Below, piece after piece: positions 1 through 8,712 of a stretch of DNA of 64,000 bases. Source of the stretch: Peristeroidobacter soli (lineage in GTDB: Bacteria; Pseudomonadota; Gammaproteobacteria; Steroidobacterales; Steroidobacteraceae); assembly GCF_004138485.1 (NCBI RefSeq), contig NZ_ML142848.1, positions 532,640 through 596,639 on the forward strand, in the 5' to 3' direction. Position 1 is the stretch's first letter, and every line of letters begins with the position of its first letter. Under the pieces are notes generated by a model. That model had not been told where the DNA came from. It did not search any database and saw only the letters and a list, made by a program, of their open reading frames with translations. A program made the position numbers and the translations under genes.

Positions 1-75
1 CACCCTGGGTGCTTATCTGTGTTTTTTCTTACCGGCAGGGGGGGGCGGCGCCCACTCGCGCCCCGCCGCCCATCC

Positions 76-1179
76 CTAGAAGAACCCGTTCACCTGCGCG
101 AAATAGATCTTCCTGTTCTGCAGATCGTTCTGCGGAATGCCGTCGTAGAGGCGTGCGCCGACTCGCAGCTGCAGGAACTGGAACGGCACGTACTCCCACA
201 CCAGACTGAACCGGTTCTGCTCGTCCTCGTCCACGTCGGTGTCGGGCTCGAACACCTCGGCGGTGAGTTTGAGATTCTGGCCGCGACTGATCAGCCAGTT
301 GCCCTCGATCAATCCCACCCATTGTTTGCGTTCGGTCGGGCCGAGCGTTTCGTCCTTCAGATAGTCGGCCTCGGCGAGCCAGGCGATCGGGCCGGTGCGA
401 ACGCCCGCGAACACGCCCTGCATCTGCCGATTGCCCTCACTCGTGTGGTTGTAATTGAACCCTGCGCCCACTCGCCAGATGCTCTGCACATGCTCGGCCC
501 GTACGCTCGCCTGCTTGCCTTCGTCGGTCTCGGGACCGCTGGCAGTGCCATTGGTGACGGCGAGTTGCGCCGTCCATTGAGCGGACTCATAGCCCACTTG
601 CACCCCTTGATCCGGTGTCGCGAAAGTGATGCCGGTCACCTGGCGAATGAACGCGTCGTCATCCTCGAGCCGCAAGCCATACGGCAGATAGAACTGACCC
701 GCCTGCATGCTCCAGTGCTGATCTTTGGTGGTGTAACGAGCGAACGCCTCCAGGTTGGTGCTGCCTCCCGGCGCCAGCCGCTGATCGATATAAACGGCGA
801 GCCGGTCGGGAATCGCGGTGACCGCCAGGTACGCCCGCATTTCCTGCAGCTCGAACTCGGAGCTCGCCTTGGTGTTCGGCACGTCGGTGTACGTCGCGTT
901 CGCACGCAGATTGCCGCCGAGCGCGACAAACGAGTTCAGCATGCCGGTCCACGCATCCGTCCCCGTGCCCTCGATGCGACGTGCCGGCAGCGCGGTCTGC
1001 GCCCAAGCGTTACCGAATGCGTTACGCATGCCACCGCCGGCCGGATTGAAATGACAGCTCGCACACTTCAGCCCTTCGCGAACGGCAAAGTACGGCTCGG
1101 CCTGTGCAACGTGAATGCTGGAGATCAGGACGAGTGCGACGAGCGCGCAGATTTTCCGAAACAGCATGCTCGACCTCAT
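76..1179 (-). CDS. Secreted outer-membrane beta-barrel protein with one N-terminal CxxCH motif
   Basis: The 367-residue protein starts with a signal peptide (residues 1-27, ending VAQA). A single haem-binding motif C39-A-S-C42-H43 follows, inside a segment rich in Gly and Asn (FNPAGGGMRN). The rest alternates hydrophobic and polar residues, has many aromatics (for example VGLIEGNWLISRGQNLKLTA) and ends in Phe-Phe, as expected of an outer-membrane barrel. No gene name can be given. It looks like a porin-like barrel carrying a c-type haem at its periplasmic end, which could place a redox centre at the outer membrane; this role is inferred. It overlaps the upstream cytochrome lipoprotein gene by an ATGA junction (1176-1179), so the two are probably translated together. 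Confidence is good for the gene and moderate for haem attachment. Confidence 0.85.
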   Translation of the reverse strand: MRSSMLFRKICALVALVLISSIHVAQAEPYFAVREGLKCASCHFNPAGGGMRNAFGNAWAQTALPARRIEGTGTDAWTGMLNSFVALGGNLRANATYTDVPNTKASSEFELQEMRAYLAVTAIPDRLAVYIDQRLAPGGSTNLEAFARYTTKDQHWSMQAGQFYLPYGLRLEDDDAFIRQVTGITFATPDQGVQVGYESAQWTAQLAVTNGTASGPETDEGKQASVRAEHVQSIWRVGAGFNYNHTSEGNRQMQGVFAGVRTGPIAWLAEADYLKDETLGPTERKQWVGLIEGNWLISRGQNLKLTAEVFEPDTDVDEDEQNRFSLVWEYVPFQFLQLRVGARLYDGIPQNDLQNRKIYFAQVNGFF

Positions 1180-2045
1180 CGCGTCATCTCCACGGTAAAA
1201 CGCAGGACGAAATCCCCGCCGGGCGTGCCGTCGTCATCGCCGTCGATGGGGCGGGCCTGCATATCGGCCATCGCAACCGGATCGCCGCCACTGATACGTA
1301 ACTCGTAGGAATCCGCCTCGAGCGGCGCGAGACGCGGCGTGATCGCGAGAACGCTGGGCAGATCGGAACGAACCGTCACGTTGACGGGCACCGGGACTTC
1401 GTTGCCCGAGTCGAAGTTGCCGTCGCCACCGCTGGCACGCAGCTGAATCAGATTCGATTGCAGCAGCGATGCATCGAGCTCGACGTTCGATGCGATGACG
1501 ATATCGCGCACAGGCGCCGGCACAGCCTCGTCGCGCGCGGGTGAGATAGCTGTCAGCGTGACCAACTCGAAACGCGACTTCGAACTGCCACCCACGCCGC
1601 CACTCGCGCCAGGGCTGTTCGGTGCGCCGTTCGTGATCCACTGCCGGATCACCGCGATCGTCTCCGCCGGCAAGGCCGGCTGATTCAGCGGCATGCGTCC
1701 ACCACGCGCCGCTGTGCCTTCCAGCTTTTGAATCAGATAACTCGCGTCCGGATTGCCCGGCTGCACTCGCCGCAGCGCCGGCACTTCGACGCTCGGCGCA
1801 TTCACGAGCAGCGCATAGGACGCGCCTTCATCCAGCCGCAATCCCAACGGCGCGGCCGCGCCGGCATGACATGCAGTACACACTGGCGTGAAAACATTCG
1901 CCTGTATGGATTGAAAGGTGGGCTGCAACGTGCCGCCACTACTCTCACCCTCCGGTCGACCGTTTTCATCCAGTCCCTTGCCGTCGCCAGCGCAACCGGC
2001 GAGTGCACACGTCATGCACGTCGCCAAGAGCTTCGCCTTTCTCAT
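1176..2045 (-). CDS. Lipoprotein with c-type cytochrome-like domain and C-terminal Ig-like region
   Basis: The start at 2045 is chosen because it begins a clear lipoprotein signal (MRKAKLLATC then ALAGC, lipidated Cys18). A longer reading frame runs up to 2192, but its extra N-terminus has no signal character. Of 289 residues, positions about 42-130 form a cytochrome-like domain with C56-T-A-C59-H60 followed by GNPDASYLIQKLEG and RMPLN motifs. These motifs occur again at the C-terminus of the divergent gene at 2187. Residues about 150-289 resemble a bacterial Ig-like fold (SRFELVTLTAISPARDEAVP). It is probably an exported electron carrier or haem-anchored structural lipoprotein. The stop codon overlaps the start of the downstream barrel gene (ATGA). 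Confidence 0.8.
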   Translation of the reverse strand: MRKAKLLATCMTCALAGCAGDGKGLDENGRPEGESSGGTLQPTFQSIQANVFTPVCTACHAGAAAPLGLRLDEGASYALLVNAPSVEVPALRRVQPGNPDASYLIQKLEGTAARGGRMPLNQPALPAETIAVIRQWITNGAPNSPGASGGVGGSSKSRFELVTLTAISPARDEAVPAPVRDIVIASNVELDASLLQSNLIQLRASGGDGNFDSGNEVPVPVNVTVRSDLPSVLAITPRLAPLEADSYELRISGGDPVAMADMQARPIDGDDDGTPGGDFVLRFTVEMTR

Positions 2046-2186
2046 GCATTCACCCAGGCGTTGTTGTTCGTGGCATGAGTGCCTGCGCGGACCTGTCCGG
2101 TTCATGCACGTGCGTTGAACTTTCCGAATGACGCGTAGGTACTCATGAGCACAACCCTCGGCAGCGACGCTCATGGGGAAAACGAC

Positions 2187-3635
2187 ATGCAATTACGAAG
2201 AGCCGTGCAAATTTCACTCGCCGTGTCCGTGCTCGCAGCCAGTGGCTGCGGTGGAGGTAGCGGCTACGGAGGCGGCTCGGGTGGCATGGCGCAGGCCGCT
2301 GCACCGACCGCGACGATTACTGCACCGAGCGGCGCCTCGCTCAATCGAACCGTGCAACTGACAGCCAACGCCACCGCCGGCGCGGGCATCAATCGAGTGG
2401 AGTTTCTGGTCGACGGCACCGTCATCGCGACCGATACCACCGCGCCTTACGAGGCGAGCTGGGACACATCAACAGTCGCCGATGGCACGCATTCACTCAC
2501 TGCACGCACCGTCGACAGTGCAAATGCTTCCGCAACTTCAACCGCCGCCACGGTGACCGTGCTCAACGCGCCCGTGATCGATGTGACTACCACCGCGGCA
2601 GAAGTCTTTCCGAGCACGAACTCGGCAGCCACGGGCACCGGACAGATCACATTCAATCTGGTGACAGGGGCAGTGACCGGTGGTGTCACGCTCAGTGGCA
2701 TCACCGCGACGATGGCGCATATTCACGACGGCATTGCAGGCACGAATGGGCCGGTGATCGTCAACTTCGTCCAGAGCGGCACCGATCCGAATCGCTGGGA
2801 TGCGCAGACCGGCGCCGTGCTGACGGCCGATCAGGTGACCGCGCTACTCGCCGGTCAGTTGTATGTAAACGTGCACACCGCCGCATTTCCCAACGGCGAG
2901 ATTCGCGGGCAGCTCCGCCCGCAAGGAATCAAGGTCGCCGTGGCGACACTGGATGACAGCCAGGTCGTGCCGCCCGTGACCAACTCGGCAACTGGCTTCG
3001 CCGCGATGACCGTCGACGAAACGGCGAGCACAGCGACGGTGCACGTACAGACGACGGGTGTGGACGATGCAACCGAGGCTCACGTGCACAACGCGCCCGC
3101 CGGCCAGAACGCGTCGGCACCGCTGTTCTCGTTGATGAAAGACCCAACGGCGCCCACGCACTGGTTGCTGGAAGGACAGGCCATCACGCAAGCCGATCGA
3201 GATGCACTGGCGGCCGACAATCTGTATGTCGATGTGCATACACCGGGCGCGCCGGCTGGCGCATTGCGTGGTCAGCTGTCACTCGACACGACCCCGGTGA
3301 CGACGGCTGCACCCACACTCACTCAGCTGCAATCCACCCTCTTCACGCCGATCTGTTCGGGATGTCACACCGGCGGCGGCAGCTCGCTGCCCTCCTCGAT
3401 GAATTTGAGCAGCGCCGCCGCGACGTTTGCTGCGATTGTAGGTGTCGCAAGTACAGAACAACCCTCGGTGATGCGCATCAGCGCCGGCAATCCAGATACG
3501 AGCTATCTGGTCCGCAAGATCGAAGGCGCGGCCGGCATCAGCGGCGGTCGCATGCCGCTGGGCGGTGCGCCCCTCGATCCGGCGTTGATCGCGAATGTGC
3601 GAGCGTGGATCACAGCGGGTGCTCAAAACAATTGA
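2187..3635 (+). CDS. Lipoprotein with Ig-like domain, two CHRD domains and C-terminal CxxCH domain
   Basis: The start at 2187 has a strong ribosome site (GGGGAAAA) and begins a lipoprotein signal with the lipidated residue at Cys21 (LAASGC). A Gly-rich linker follows. Residues about 40-126 form an Ig-like domain (VEFLVDGTVIATDTTAPYEASWDT). Two CHRD (chordin) domains cover about 135-245 and 250-366, each with AHIH/AHVH and the YV(N/D)VHT...GE/AxRGQL signature. Residues 375-482 carry C390-S-G-C393-H394 and the same GNPDTSYLVRKIEG and GGRMPLGG motifs as the divergent gene. CHRD domains are known in secreted proteins but have no settled bacterial function. Fusion to a haem-binding domain suggests a surface-exposed redox or metal role; this is inference. 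Confidence 0.85.
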   Translation: MQLRRAVQISLAVSVLAASGCGGGSGYGGGSGGMAQAAAPTATITAPSGASLNRTVQLTANATAGAGINRVEFLVDGTVIATDTTAPYEASWDTSTVADGTHSLTARTVDSANASATSTAATVTVLNAPVIDVTTTAAEVFPSTNSAATGTGQITFNLVTGAVTGGVTLSGITATMAHIHDGIAGTNGPVIVNFVQSGTDPNRWDAQTGAVLTADQVTALLAGQLYVNVHTAAFPNGEIRGQLRPQGIKVAVATLDDSQVVPPVTNSATGFAAMTVDETASTATVHVQTTGVDDATEAHVHNAPAGQNASAPLFSLMKDPTAPTHWLLEGQAITQADRDALAADNLYVDVHTPGAPAGALRGQLSLDTTPVTTAAPTLTQLQSTLFTPICSGCHTGGGSSLPSSMNLSSAAATFAAIVGVASTEQPSVMRISAGNPDTSYLVRKIEGAAGISGGRMPLGGAPLDPALIANVRAWITAGAQNN

Positions 3636-3742
3636 TACGGAGGCCATCGTCAACTTCGGGCAACGACTTTTGACAGTACGCATCGGGCCGTCGAAACGCG
3701 TATGCTGCTGGTCCCGGGAATGCTCTCGGACCACGGCCCGAC

Positions 3743-4498
3743 ATGAGCACGTTCACTTCGTCCCCCGCTCGACGCGTCGTTCCATGCGTCGCAGGCCTGT
3801 TGAGCTTTTTCGTCCCGCTTCGCAGCGCGCAAGCTGAAGTCAAATGGTCCGGGTCGCTGGCTTTGACCAGCGATTACATTCAGCAAGGCGTGTCACAGAC
3901 ACGGGGCGAGCCGGCGCTGCAAGGCGGGCTACGCGCGCAACTCGATGAACGCTGGACGGTCGGGGCCTGGGCTTCCACCATCAATCGTTATCGCGTGCCG
4001 AGCGCGAGCACGGAGATCGATGTGTATGCGGCCCGCGCCTGGCGGCTCAGCCCGGACTGGGTCACCTCGCTCACGGCCACGCATTACTTCTATCCGAACG
4101 ACCTGCCCCGGGTGAACTACGATTACGACGAGGTCACCGCGTCGCTGGGCTATCGATCCACGGTGTTTGCGACAGTGGCCTGGTCACCGAACTACGGCGA
4201 CGCGAGTTATCAAGGCATTGCGGAAGACAGCACCACGCTGTCGTACGAATTGAGCGCCAACGAGCCCATTTACGGCGGTTGGTCCGGAAATGTCGGCATC
4301 GGCTATCGGGATCTGAGCCAGCTGTTCGACGAGTCGTATTGGTACGGCCACGCGGGGTTGATGCTGTCGACCAACCGGTTCACCGTGCATCTGACCTACA
4401 CCTACGTGGACGGCACGGCGCGCGAACTGTTCGGGCACGACCGGGCGGCCATTACCTGGTTGGGCACGGTGATCTGGAGATTCGGCAACCTGCATTGA
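3743..4498 (+). CDS. Gcw_chp (TIGR02001) family outer-membrane protein
   Basis: This 251-residue protein has a cleavable signal (ending RSAQA, about residue 32) and then the family signature SGSLALTSDYIQQGVSQTRGEPALQGGL. The remainder alternates in beta-barrel fashion, with many Tyr/Trp residues and a C-terminal aromatic strand (AAITWLGTVIWRF). The family is widespread in proteobacteria and has no proven function; members are predicted barrels of the outer membrane. The gene follows the CHRD/cytochrome gene on the same strand after about 107 bp, so co-expression is possible but not shown. Confidence 0.85.
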   Translation: MSTFTSSPARRVVPCVAGLLSFFVPLRSAQAEVKWSGSLALTSDYIQQGVSQTRGEPALQGGLRAQLDERWTVGAWASTINRYRVPSASTEIDVYAARAWRLSPDWVTSLTATHYFYPNDLPRVNYDYDEVTASLGYRSTVFATVAWSPNYGDASYQGIAEDSTTLSYELSANEPIYGGWSGNVGIGYRDLSQLFDESYWYGHAGLMLSTNRFTVHLTYTYVDGTARELFGHDRAAITWLGTVIWRFGNLH

Positions 4499-4529
4499 AC
4501 CGCCCCGTCTGCCCAGGGTACCTACCCGC

Positions 4530-5135
4530 GTGATCACGCGTATCCACAACGAATCGGGTCCGAAGCTGGCGACAGTCGCCAAGCCGGCCGCGCTCAGCAA
4601 CAACGAAGCCGAGCTGGCGCTGATCCGTCGGGTGAGCCTGCGCGATCGCACCGCCTTGCGCGATCTGTACCTGCTCTATCATCGCCGCCTGTCCCGTTTC
4701 CTGATGCGGCTGACGCAACGGCAGGACCTGGCCGAGGAAGTCATCAACGACACCTTACTGGTGGTGTGGAACAGCGCCGACCGTTTTCGCGGCGACTCGC
4801 GGGTCTCGACCTGGATCGTCGGCATCGCGTACCGGCGCGCATTGAAAAGCATCCGGCGACGACGCTCGTTCGAGCTGGTCGAGCTGGAAGCCACCGATGC
4901 GCTGGTCGGCGTCGACAATCTGCAAGCCTGCGAGACCCAGGAATGGATCGAAGAAGCGCTGCAGGAGCTGCCGCTCGAGCAACGGCTGTGCCTGGAGCTG
5001 GCGTATGTGCTCGGCCACTCCTGCGAGGAAATCTCGGTGATCACCAGCTGCCCGGTCAACACCGTCAAGACACGCCTGTACCATGCCCGCCGTAAACTGA
5101 GCGTGCTGTTGCCACGACTGGCCGAGGGCAAGTGA
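4530..5135 (+). CDS. ECF-type RNA polymerase sigma factor
   Basis: Starts at GTG. The 201-residue protein has a sigma region 2 (about residues 45-110: RDLYLLYHRRLSRFLMRL, DLAEEVINDTLLVVW, RFRGDSRVSTWIVGIAYRRAL) and a region 4 helix-turn-helix (about 145-198: LPLEQRLCLELAYVLGHS, NTVKTRLYHARRKL). There is no region 1 or 3, as in ECF sigma factors. The stop codon overlaps the GTG start of the anti-sigma gene (GTGA, 5132-5135), and the subtilisin gene overlaps in turn, so all three are translationally linked. It should direct RNA polymerase to promoters under control of the next gene. Its targets cannot be read from the window. Confidence 0.93.
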   Translation: MITRIHNESGPKLATVAKPAALSNNEAELALIRRVSLRDRTALRDLYLLYHRRLSRFLMRLTQRQDLAEEVINDTLLVVWNSADRFRGDSRVSTWIVGIAYRRALKSIRRRRSFELVELEATDALVGVDNLQACETQEWIEEALQELPLEQRLCLELAYVLGHSCEEISVITSCPVNTVKTRLYHARRKLSVLLPRLAEGK

Positions 5136-5779
5136 CCAATCGCATGCACCCCCGTATGCACGCCAACCATGAACATTGCTGGGAGTTGATTCCCTGGGTC
5201 GTGAACGGCCGCGCTTCCGACGCCGAGCATCGCGCTGTCCTGACTCATGCCGAAACTTGCGCCGAGTGTCGCGAAGAGCTGGAGCGACATCGTTTGATTC
5301 ATGGCCAGATGCGCGGCACCGACGATGTAATCGCGGCGCCAAATGCGTCGTGGCAGAAGCTGCTCGCGCAGATCGATACACAACCCGCAACGCCGGTATC
5401 CGAATCCCGCAAAGCCCGCCGGCCGTGGCTGATCGCTGCACTCTGGCTGCAGCTGGTGGCCATCGCCGCGCTGGCCGGCGCGTTGTTCACTTCCATCCGG
5501 CAGCCGGAATACAAAACCCTATCCACACCGACGCCCGATGTCACAGATTCACGCGCGGCCGTGCGAGTGGTGTTCGCTCCCGATGCGCCCTTGAACAAAG
5601 TCAACGAGCTGTTGCGACAGATCGACGCCAACATCATCGCCGGACCGAGCGAAGCTGGCGTCTATACGCTGTCGGCATCGGCCGGCAAGGACGTGCAACG
5701 AATCATCGTGACGTTGCGTGCGCATCCGGAAGTTCTGTTTGCCGAGCCGAGTCAGACGGCCGTCGGAACCTACCAATGA
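5132..5779 (+). CDS. Membrane anti-sigma factor with zinc finger and periplasmic propeptide-like domain
   Basis: Begins at a GTG overlapping the sigma stop; in-frame ATGs at 5144 and 5156 are alternatives. The cytoplasmic part carries an anti-sigma zinc-finger motif, H39-x3-C43-x2-C46. One membrane helix spans about residues 98-121 (WLIAALWLQLVAIAALAGAL). The periplasmic part (about 142-210) is a small alpha/beta segment: RVVFAPDAPLNKVNELLRQI, then VQRIIVTLRAHPEVLFAEP. That last pattern (helix, LRxxPEVxxAEP) resembles the propeptide/inhibitor I9-type domains that bind subtilisins. Because the next gene encodes a subtilisin-like lipoprotein, a direct contact is plausible. The zinc-finger anti-sigma role is well supported; the protease link is inference. 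Confidence 0.88.
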   Translation: MTNRMHPRMHANHEHCWELIPWVVNGRASDAEHRAVLTHAETCAECREELERHRLIHGQMRGTDDVIAAPNASWQKLLAQIDTQPATPVSESRKARRPWLIAALWLQLVAIAALAGALFTSIRQPEYKTLSTPTPDVTDSRAAVRVVFAPDAPLNKVNELLRQIDANIIAGPSEAGVYTLSASAGKDVQRIIVTLRAHPEVLFAEPSQTAVGTYQ

Positions 5780-7041
5780 AACGCCTGGCTGCCTGGGTCG
5801 CGCTGCTCGCCCTCGCCGGCTGCATGCAGGTCGCGCGCGACGGCACCGAAGAAGAACTGATTCGCACCCATCCCGAACGATTCGTCGTCATCACCATACA
5901 CAACACCGACACGATGCCGTCGGCCCGTGCCGGCTCCTCACCGCGCGACTACGGTGCGGCCATGCCCTACGCGATCGCACCGACGACGCGTGCGATGGCT
6001 TCGCAGCTCGCCACGTACTACAAAATGAAACCGGTGCGCGAGTGGCCCATCGCGCAACTGAGCGTTCATTGCATCGTGTATGAGATGAATGCGCGCGAAT
6101 CGCAGCCCGACCTGCTGCGACGACTGCGCAGCGATGCGCGAGTGGAATCGGCGCAACCGTTGAACTCGTTCGCCGCGCTCAGCAGTGCCGACACCCTGCC
6201 CTACAACGATCCGTACGCCGGACTCCAAGGCAGTCTGGTCGCGATGGGTGTCCCCCAGGCGCACACCTGGTCGCGAGGCAAAGGCGTGAATATCGCGGTC
6301 ATCGACACGGCCGTCGACACCTCACACGCCGACCTCGCCGGCAGCCATATCTCTGTCAGCAATTTCACAGGACAACGCCAGCGCCCGGCCGCACACGGCA
6401 CGGCGGTGACCGGCATCATCGCGGCGACCGGCGGCAATCATCTGGGCATCGTGGGAATCGCACCGGAAGCGGACGTGCATGCGCTGGCGGCCTGCTGGGC
6501 CGATCCGGCCAATCCTGCTCAGGCGGTCTGCGACAGCTTCACGCTCGCCATCGCCCTGGCGAAGGCCATCGAGTTGAAAGCTCACATCGTGAACCTGAGC
6601 CTGGGTGGCCCGAGCGATCCATTGCTGCGCCGGCTGGTCGAGCACGGCCTGGCACGCGACATGGTTTTCGTGGCGGCGCTGCCGGGCTCGGGAGCGGCGA
6701 CCGGCTTTCCGTCGGAAATTCCTGGCGTGCTGGTCGTCGACGCGGTCGGGCACGAACACACGGCCCGGAATGTTTTGCTCGCGCCCGGCACCGACGTGCT
6801 CACGCTGGTCCCGCAGAATGGTTATGACTTTGTTTCCGGCAGCTCGATGGCGGCGGCCAATGTCACTGGCGGCATCGCCTTATTACTGTCACATCGGCTG
6901 AAGGCCAACGAAGTCCGGGAGGTGCTGGCACAGACCGCGCCAAGCGGGGACAGCATCAATCTCTGTGTGGCCCTCGCCGGCCGTCAGGCCGGCCAGCAGT
7001 GCCGGCCCACGATGTCGCACGCCGTTCAGTTAAACCGCTGA
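5776..7041 (+). CDS. S8 (subtilisin-like) serine protease lipoprotein
   Basis: The ATG at 5776 overlaps the anti-sigma stop (ATGA) and starts a lipoprotein signal with the lipidated Cys16 (LALAGC). The 421-residue protein has a propeptide-like region at about 92-130 (LLRRLRSDARVESAQPLN) and then the S8 catalytic triad: D177 (VIDTAVDTSHADL), H207 (AHGTAVTGI) and S357 (SGSSMAAANV). The usual A-A-G-N segment that supplies the oxyanion-hole Asn reads A-L-P-G here (about 301-304), so activity may be altered. The protein is probably anchored in a membrane facing the periplasm. Together with the sigma and anti-sigma genes it forms a compact operon, so it may act on, or be sensed by, the anti-sigma factor. 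Confidence 0.9.
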   Translation: MKRLAAWVALLALAGCMQVARDGTEEELIRTHPERFVVITIHNTDTMPSARAGSSPRDYGAAMPYAIAPTTRAMASQLATYYKMKPVREWPIAQLSVHCIVYEMNARESQPDLLRRLRSDARVESAQPLNSFAALSSADTLPYNDPYAGLQGSLVAMGVPQAHTWSRGKGVNIAVIDTAVDTSHADLAGSHISVSNFTGQRQRPAAHGTAVTGIIAATGGNHLGIVGIAPEADVHALAACWADPANPAQAVCDSFTLAIALAKAIELKAHIVNLSLGGPSDPLLRRLVEHGLARDMVFVAALPGSGAATGFPSEIPGVLVVDAVGHEHTARNVLLAPGTDVLTLVPQNGYDFVSGSSMAAANVTGGIALLLSHRLKANEVREVLAQTAPSGDSINLCVALAGRQAGQQCRPTMSHAVQLNR

Positions 7042-7112
7042 CCCCCACGCCGGGCTGTTTCTTTTCCGCGCGCAGGAATACTCTATCCCTTGCCTTCACG
7101 CAGGGGGGCACC

Positions 7113-8636
7113 ATGGCGCTTTCTGGCCTTCTCGAGTCGAAGAACGCGCAACGCACGGTCGCGGCCGGAGCGTCGGGTGCGCTTCACCTCATGATTTTCA
7201 TCGTCGCCTTCGTCCTGGGCGGCAAGCAGGACGGCATCGGCTCCAACGACCAGTCGTTCGCACAACTGGTTCTGATCGAAGCGCCGAATGTCGATCGCGC
7301 CGAGGGTCTGGAGCTGCGGCCGATCGAACCCATGCAGGCCTCGACCCTGCCGGCCGAGATCGCGGTCACCATGCCCGAGCTGCCACTGCCCGCTTCCGAG
7401 GCAGTCAGAAGCAATCCGGCGGATGAGGAACTGACCCCACCCGATGTTCAAACCCAGCCGACGCCACCCGTCGCGCCCGTGGTGGACAAACCGCAAGTGA
7501 CCTTCCTGGCGTCGATCCAGGAACAGACTTCGCTCCCGCAACGCCTGGCCAAGCTCGCCGAAGAGCTGCAAAACAAGCCCGAAACCCCGCTGCAATGGCA
7601 ACAGGACGGCAAGCAGTACACAGCCAGGATGGTGTGGGAACGCGCCCGGGACGGGACTGCGCTCGACCGCGTCGTCGCCGAAGTGAGCGCGTCCGATCAC
7701 GGCAAACTCATGTCGACGCGGATCATGCTCAAACGGCTCGCGTTCTCGCAGTTCACTCAAGTGGTGGATCGCTGGGATCCGCTGGTCCAGCTGCACGATG
7801 ACGTCATCGTCGGCCGCTTTCACAGCAATTCGCAGTTCAACGTACTGCGCGATGGCAAAGTCGGGCCGAAGTTTCTGGGCAAGGTCACGACCTCGGCGCG
7901 CAGTTTCGAAATGTCCGCCCGAGGTCGCAACCGGGAGTCGGATGTTTTCGTGGGCGGCATAGAAACACGCACGAACCGCATCAACCTGCCGCAGTCGCTG
8001 CAGCCTTTCGCCTGGGCGCCTTACGATGCAGAAGCGCGCGTTCATCAGCTGACGGACGACACGCGCATCCGCTTCTTCGCCGACGGCAGTTATATGTGGC
8101 GCACGCATGATGCGCCCGGCTCGGGCTATATGAACAAGCCTTCGGATCATCCGGTGTACTTCGTCGGCAATGTCGGCTCGACGCTGTACGTGCAAGGCGT
8201 GGTGGCGGGCAACATACTGGTCTACTCACCAACCAAGATCGTGATCGAGGACGATCTCATCTACGCCAACGACCCGCGCCGCGATCCGCAATCGCGCGAC
8301 TATCTCGGCCTGGTCAGCGATCGCTATATCGAAATCGCCTCGCCGGGCACGACCGGCCCCGGCGACCTGACCATTCATGCGGCCATTTTTGCTGGCCGCC
8401 GCTTTGTCGTGCGCGACATCGATCATCCCCGTGCGGCAACCTTGAGGATTTTCGGGAGCCTGTCGGCCGGCAGCCTGTCAGCCAGCGAGCCGCGCTACGC
8501 AACCGAAATCGAGTACGACCACCGCTTCGAGCAGCGCCGGCCGCCGGGTTTCCCGATGACCACCCGCTATGAAGCCGAGCAATGGAATGGCCGTTGGTCG
8601 CAGTCGCCGGAACGAATGGCCGACGACACGCTCTAA
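7113..8636 (+). CDS. Membrane-anchored protein with Pro-rich linker and DUF4900-like C-terminal domain, function unknown
   Basis: The start at 7113 has a clear ribosome site (AGGGGGG, 5 nt upstream). The 507-residue protein has one membrane helix near the N-terminus (about 18-36, SGALHLMIFIVAFVLGG). A Pro-rich stretch follows (about 75-130), a layout seen in TonB-like and trans-envelope proteins. The large C-terminal domain has short repeated strands (LYVQGVVAGNILVYSPTKI, IEDDLIYANDP, YLGLVSDRYIEIA, IHAAIFAGRRF, LRIFGSLSAG) and ends YDHRFEQRRPPGFP. This pattern closely resembles the beta-helical DUF4900-type domains of pilus-associated or surface proteins. No function can be named. It lies 71 bp after the protease gene and may belong to the same transcript. 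Confidence 0.8.
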   Translation: MALSGLLESKNAQRTVAAGASGALHLMIFIVAFVLGGKQDGIGSNDQSFAQLVLIEAPNVDRAEGLELRPIEPMQASTLPAEIAVTMPELPLPASEAVRSNPADEELTPPDVQTQPTPPVAPVVDKPQVTFLASIQEQTSLPQRLAKLAEELQNKPETPLQWQQDGKQYTARMVWERARDGTALDRVVAEVSASDHGKLMSTRIMLKRLAFSQFTQVVDRWDPLVQLHDDVIVGRFHSNSQFNVLRDGKVGPKFLGKVTTSARSFEMSARGRNRESDVFVGGIETRTNRINLPQSLQPFAWAPYDAEARVHQLTDDTRIRFFADGSYMWRTHDAPGSGYMNKPSDHPVYFVGNVGSTLYVQGVVAGNILVYSPTKIVIEDDLIYANDPRRDPQSRDYLGLVSDRYIEIASPGTTGPGDLTIHAAIFAGRRFVVRDIDHPRAATLRIFGSLSAGSLSASEPRYATEIEYDHRFEQRRPPGFPMTTRYEAEQWNGRWSQSPERMADDTL

Positions 8637-8712
8637 TTGCAAGGCTAGGATTCGACCGGGTTCAAACAAGCGGCTCGGAGAATCCATGGGCTTCTGGGGG
8701 ATTGAGGGAGAT

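Noticed and set aside
3670-3706. Sigma-70 promoter with TTGACA at 3670 and TATGCT at 3701
   Set aside because: The spacing of 25 bp is too long for a normal promoter.
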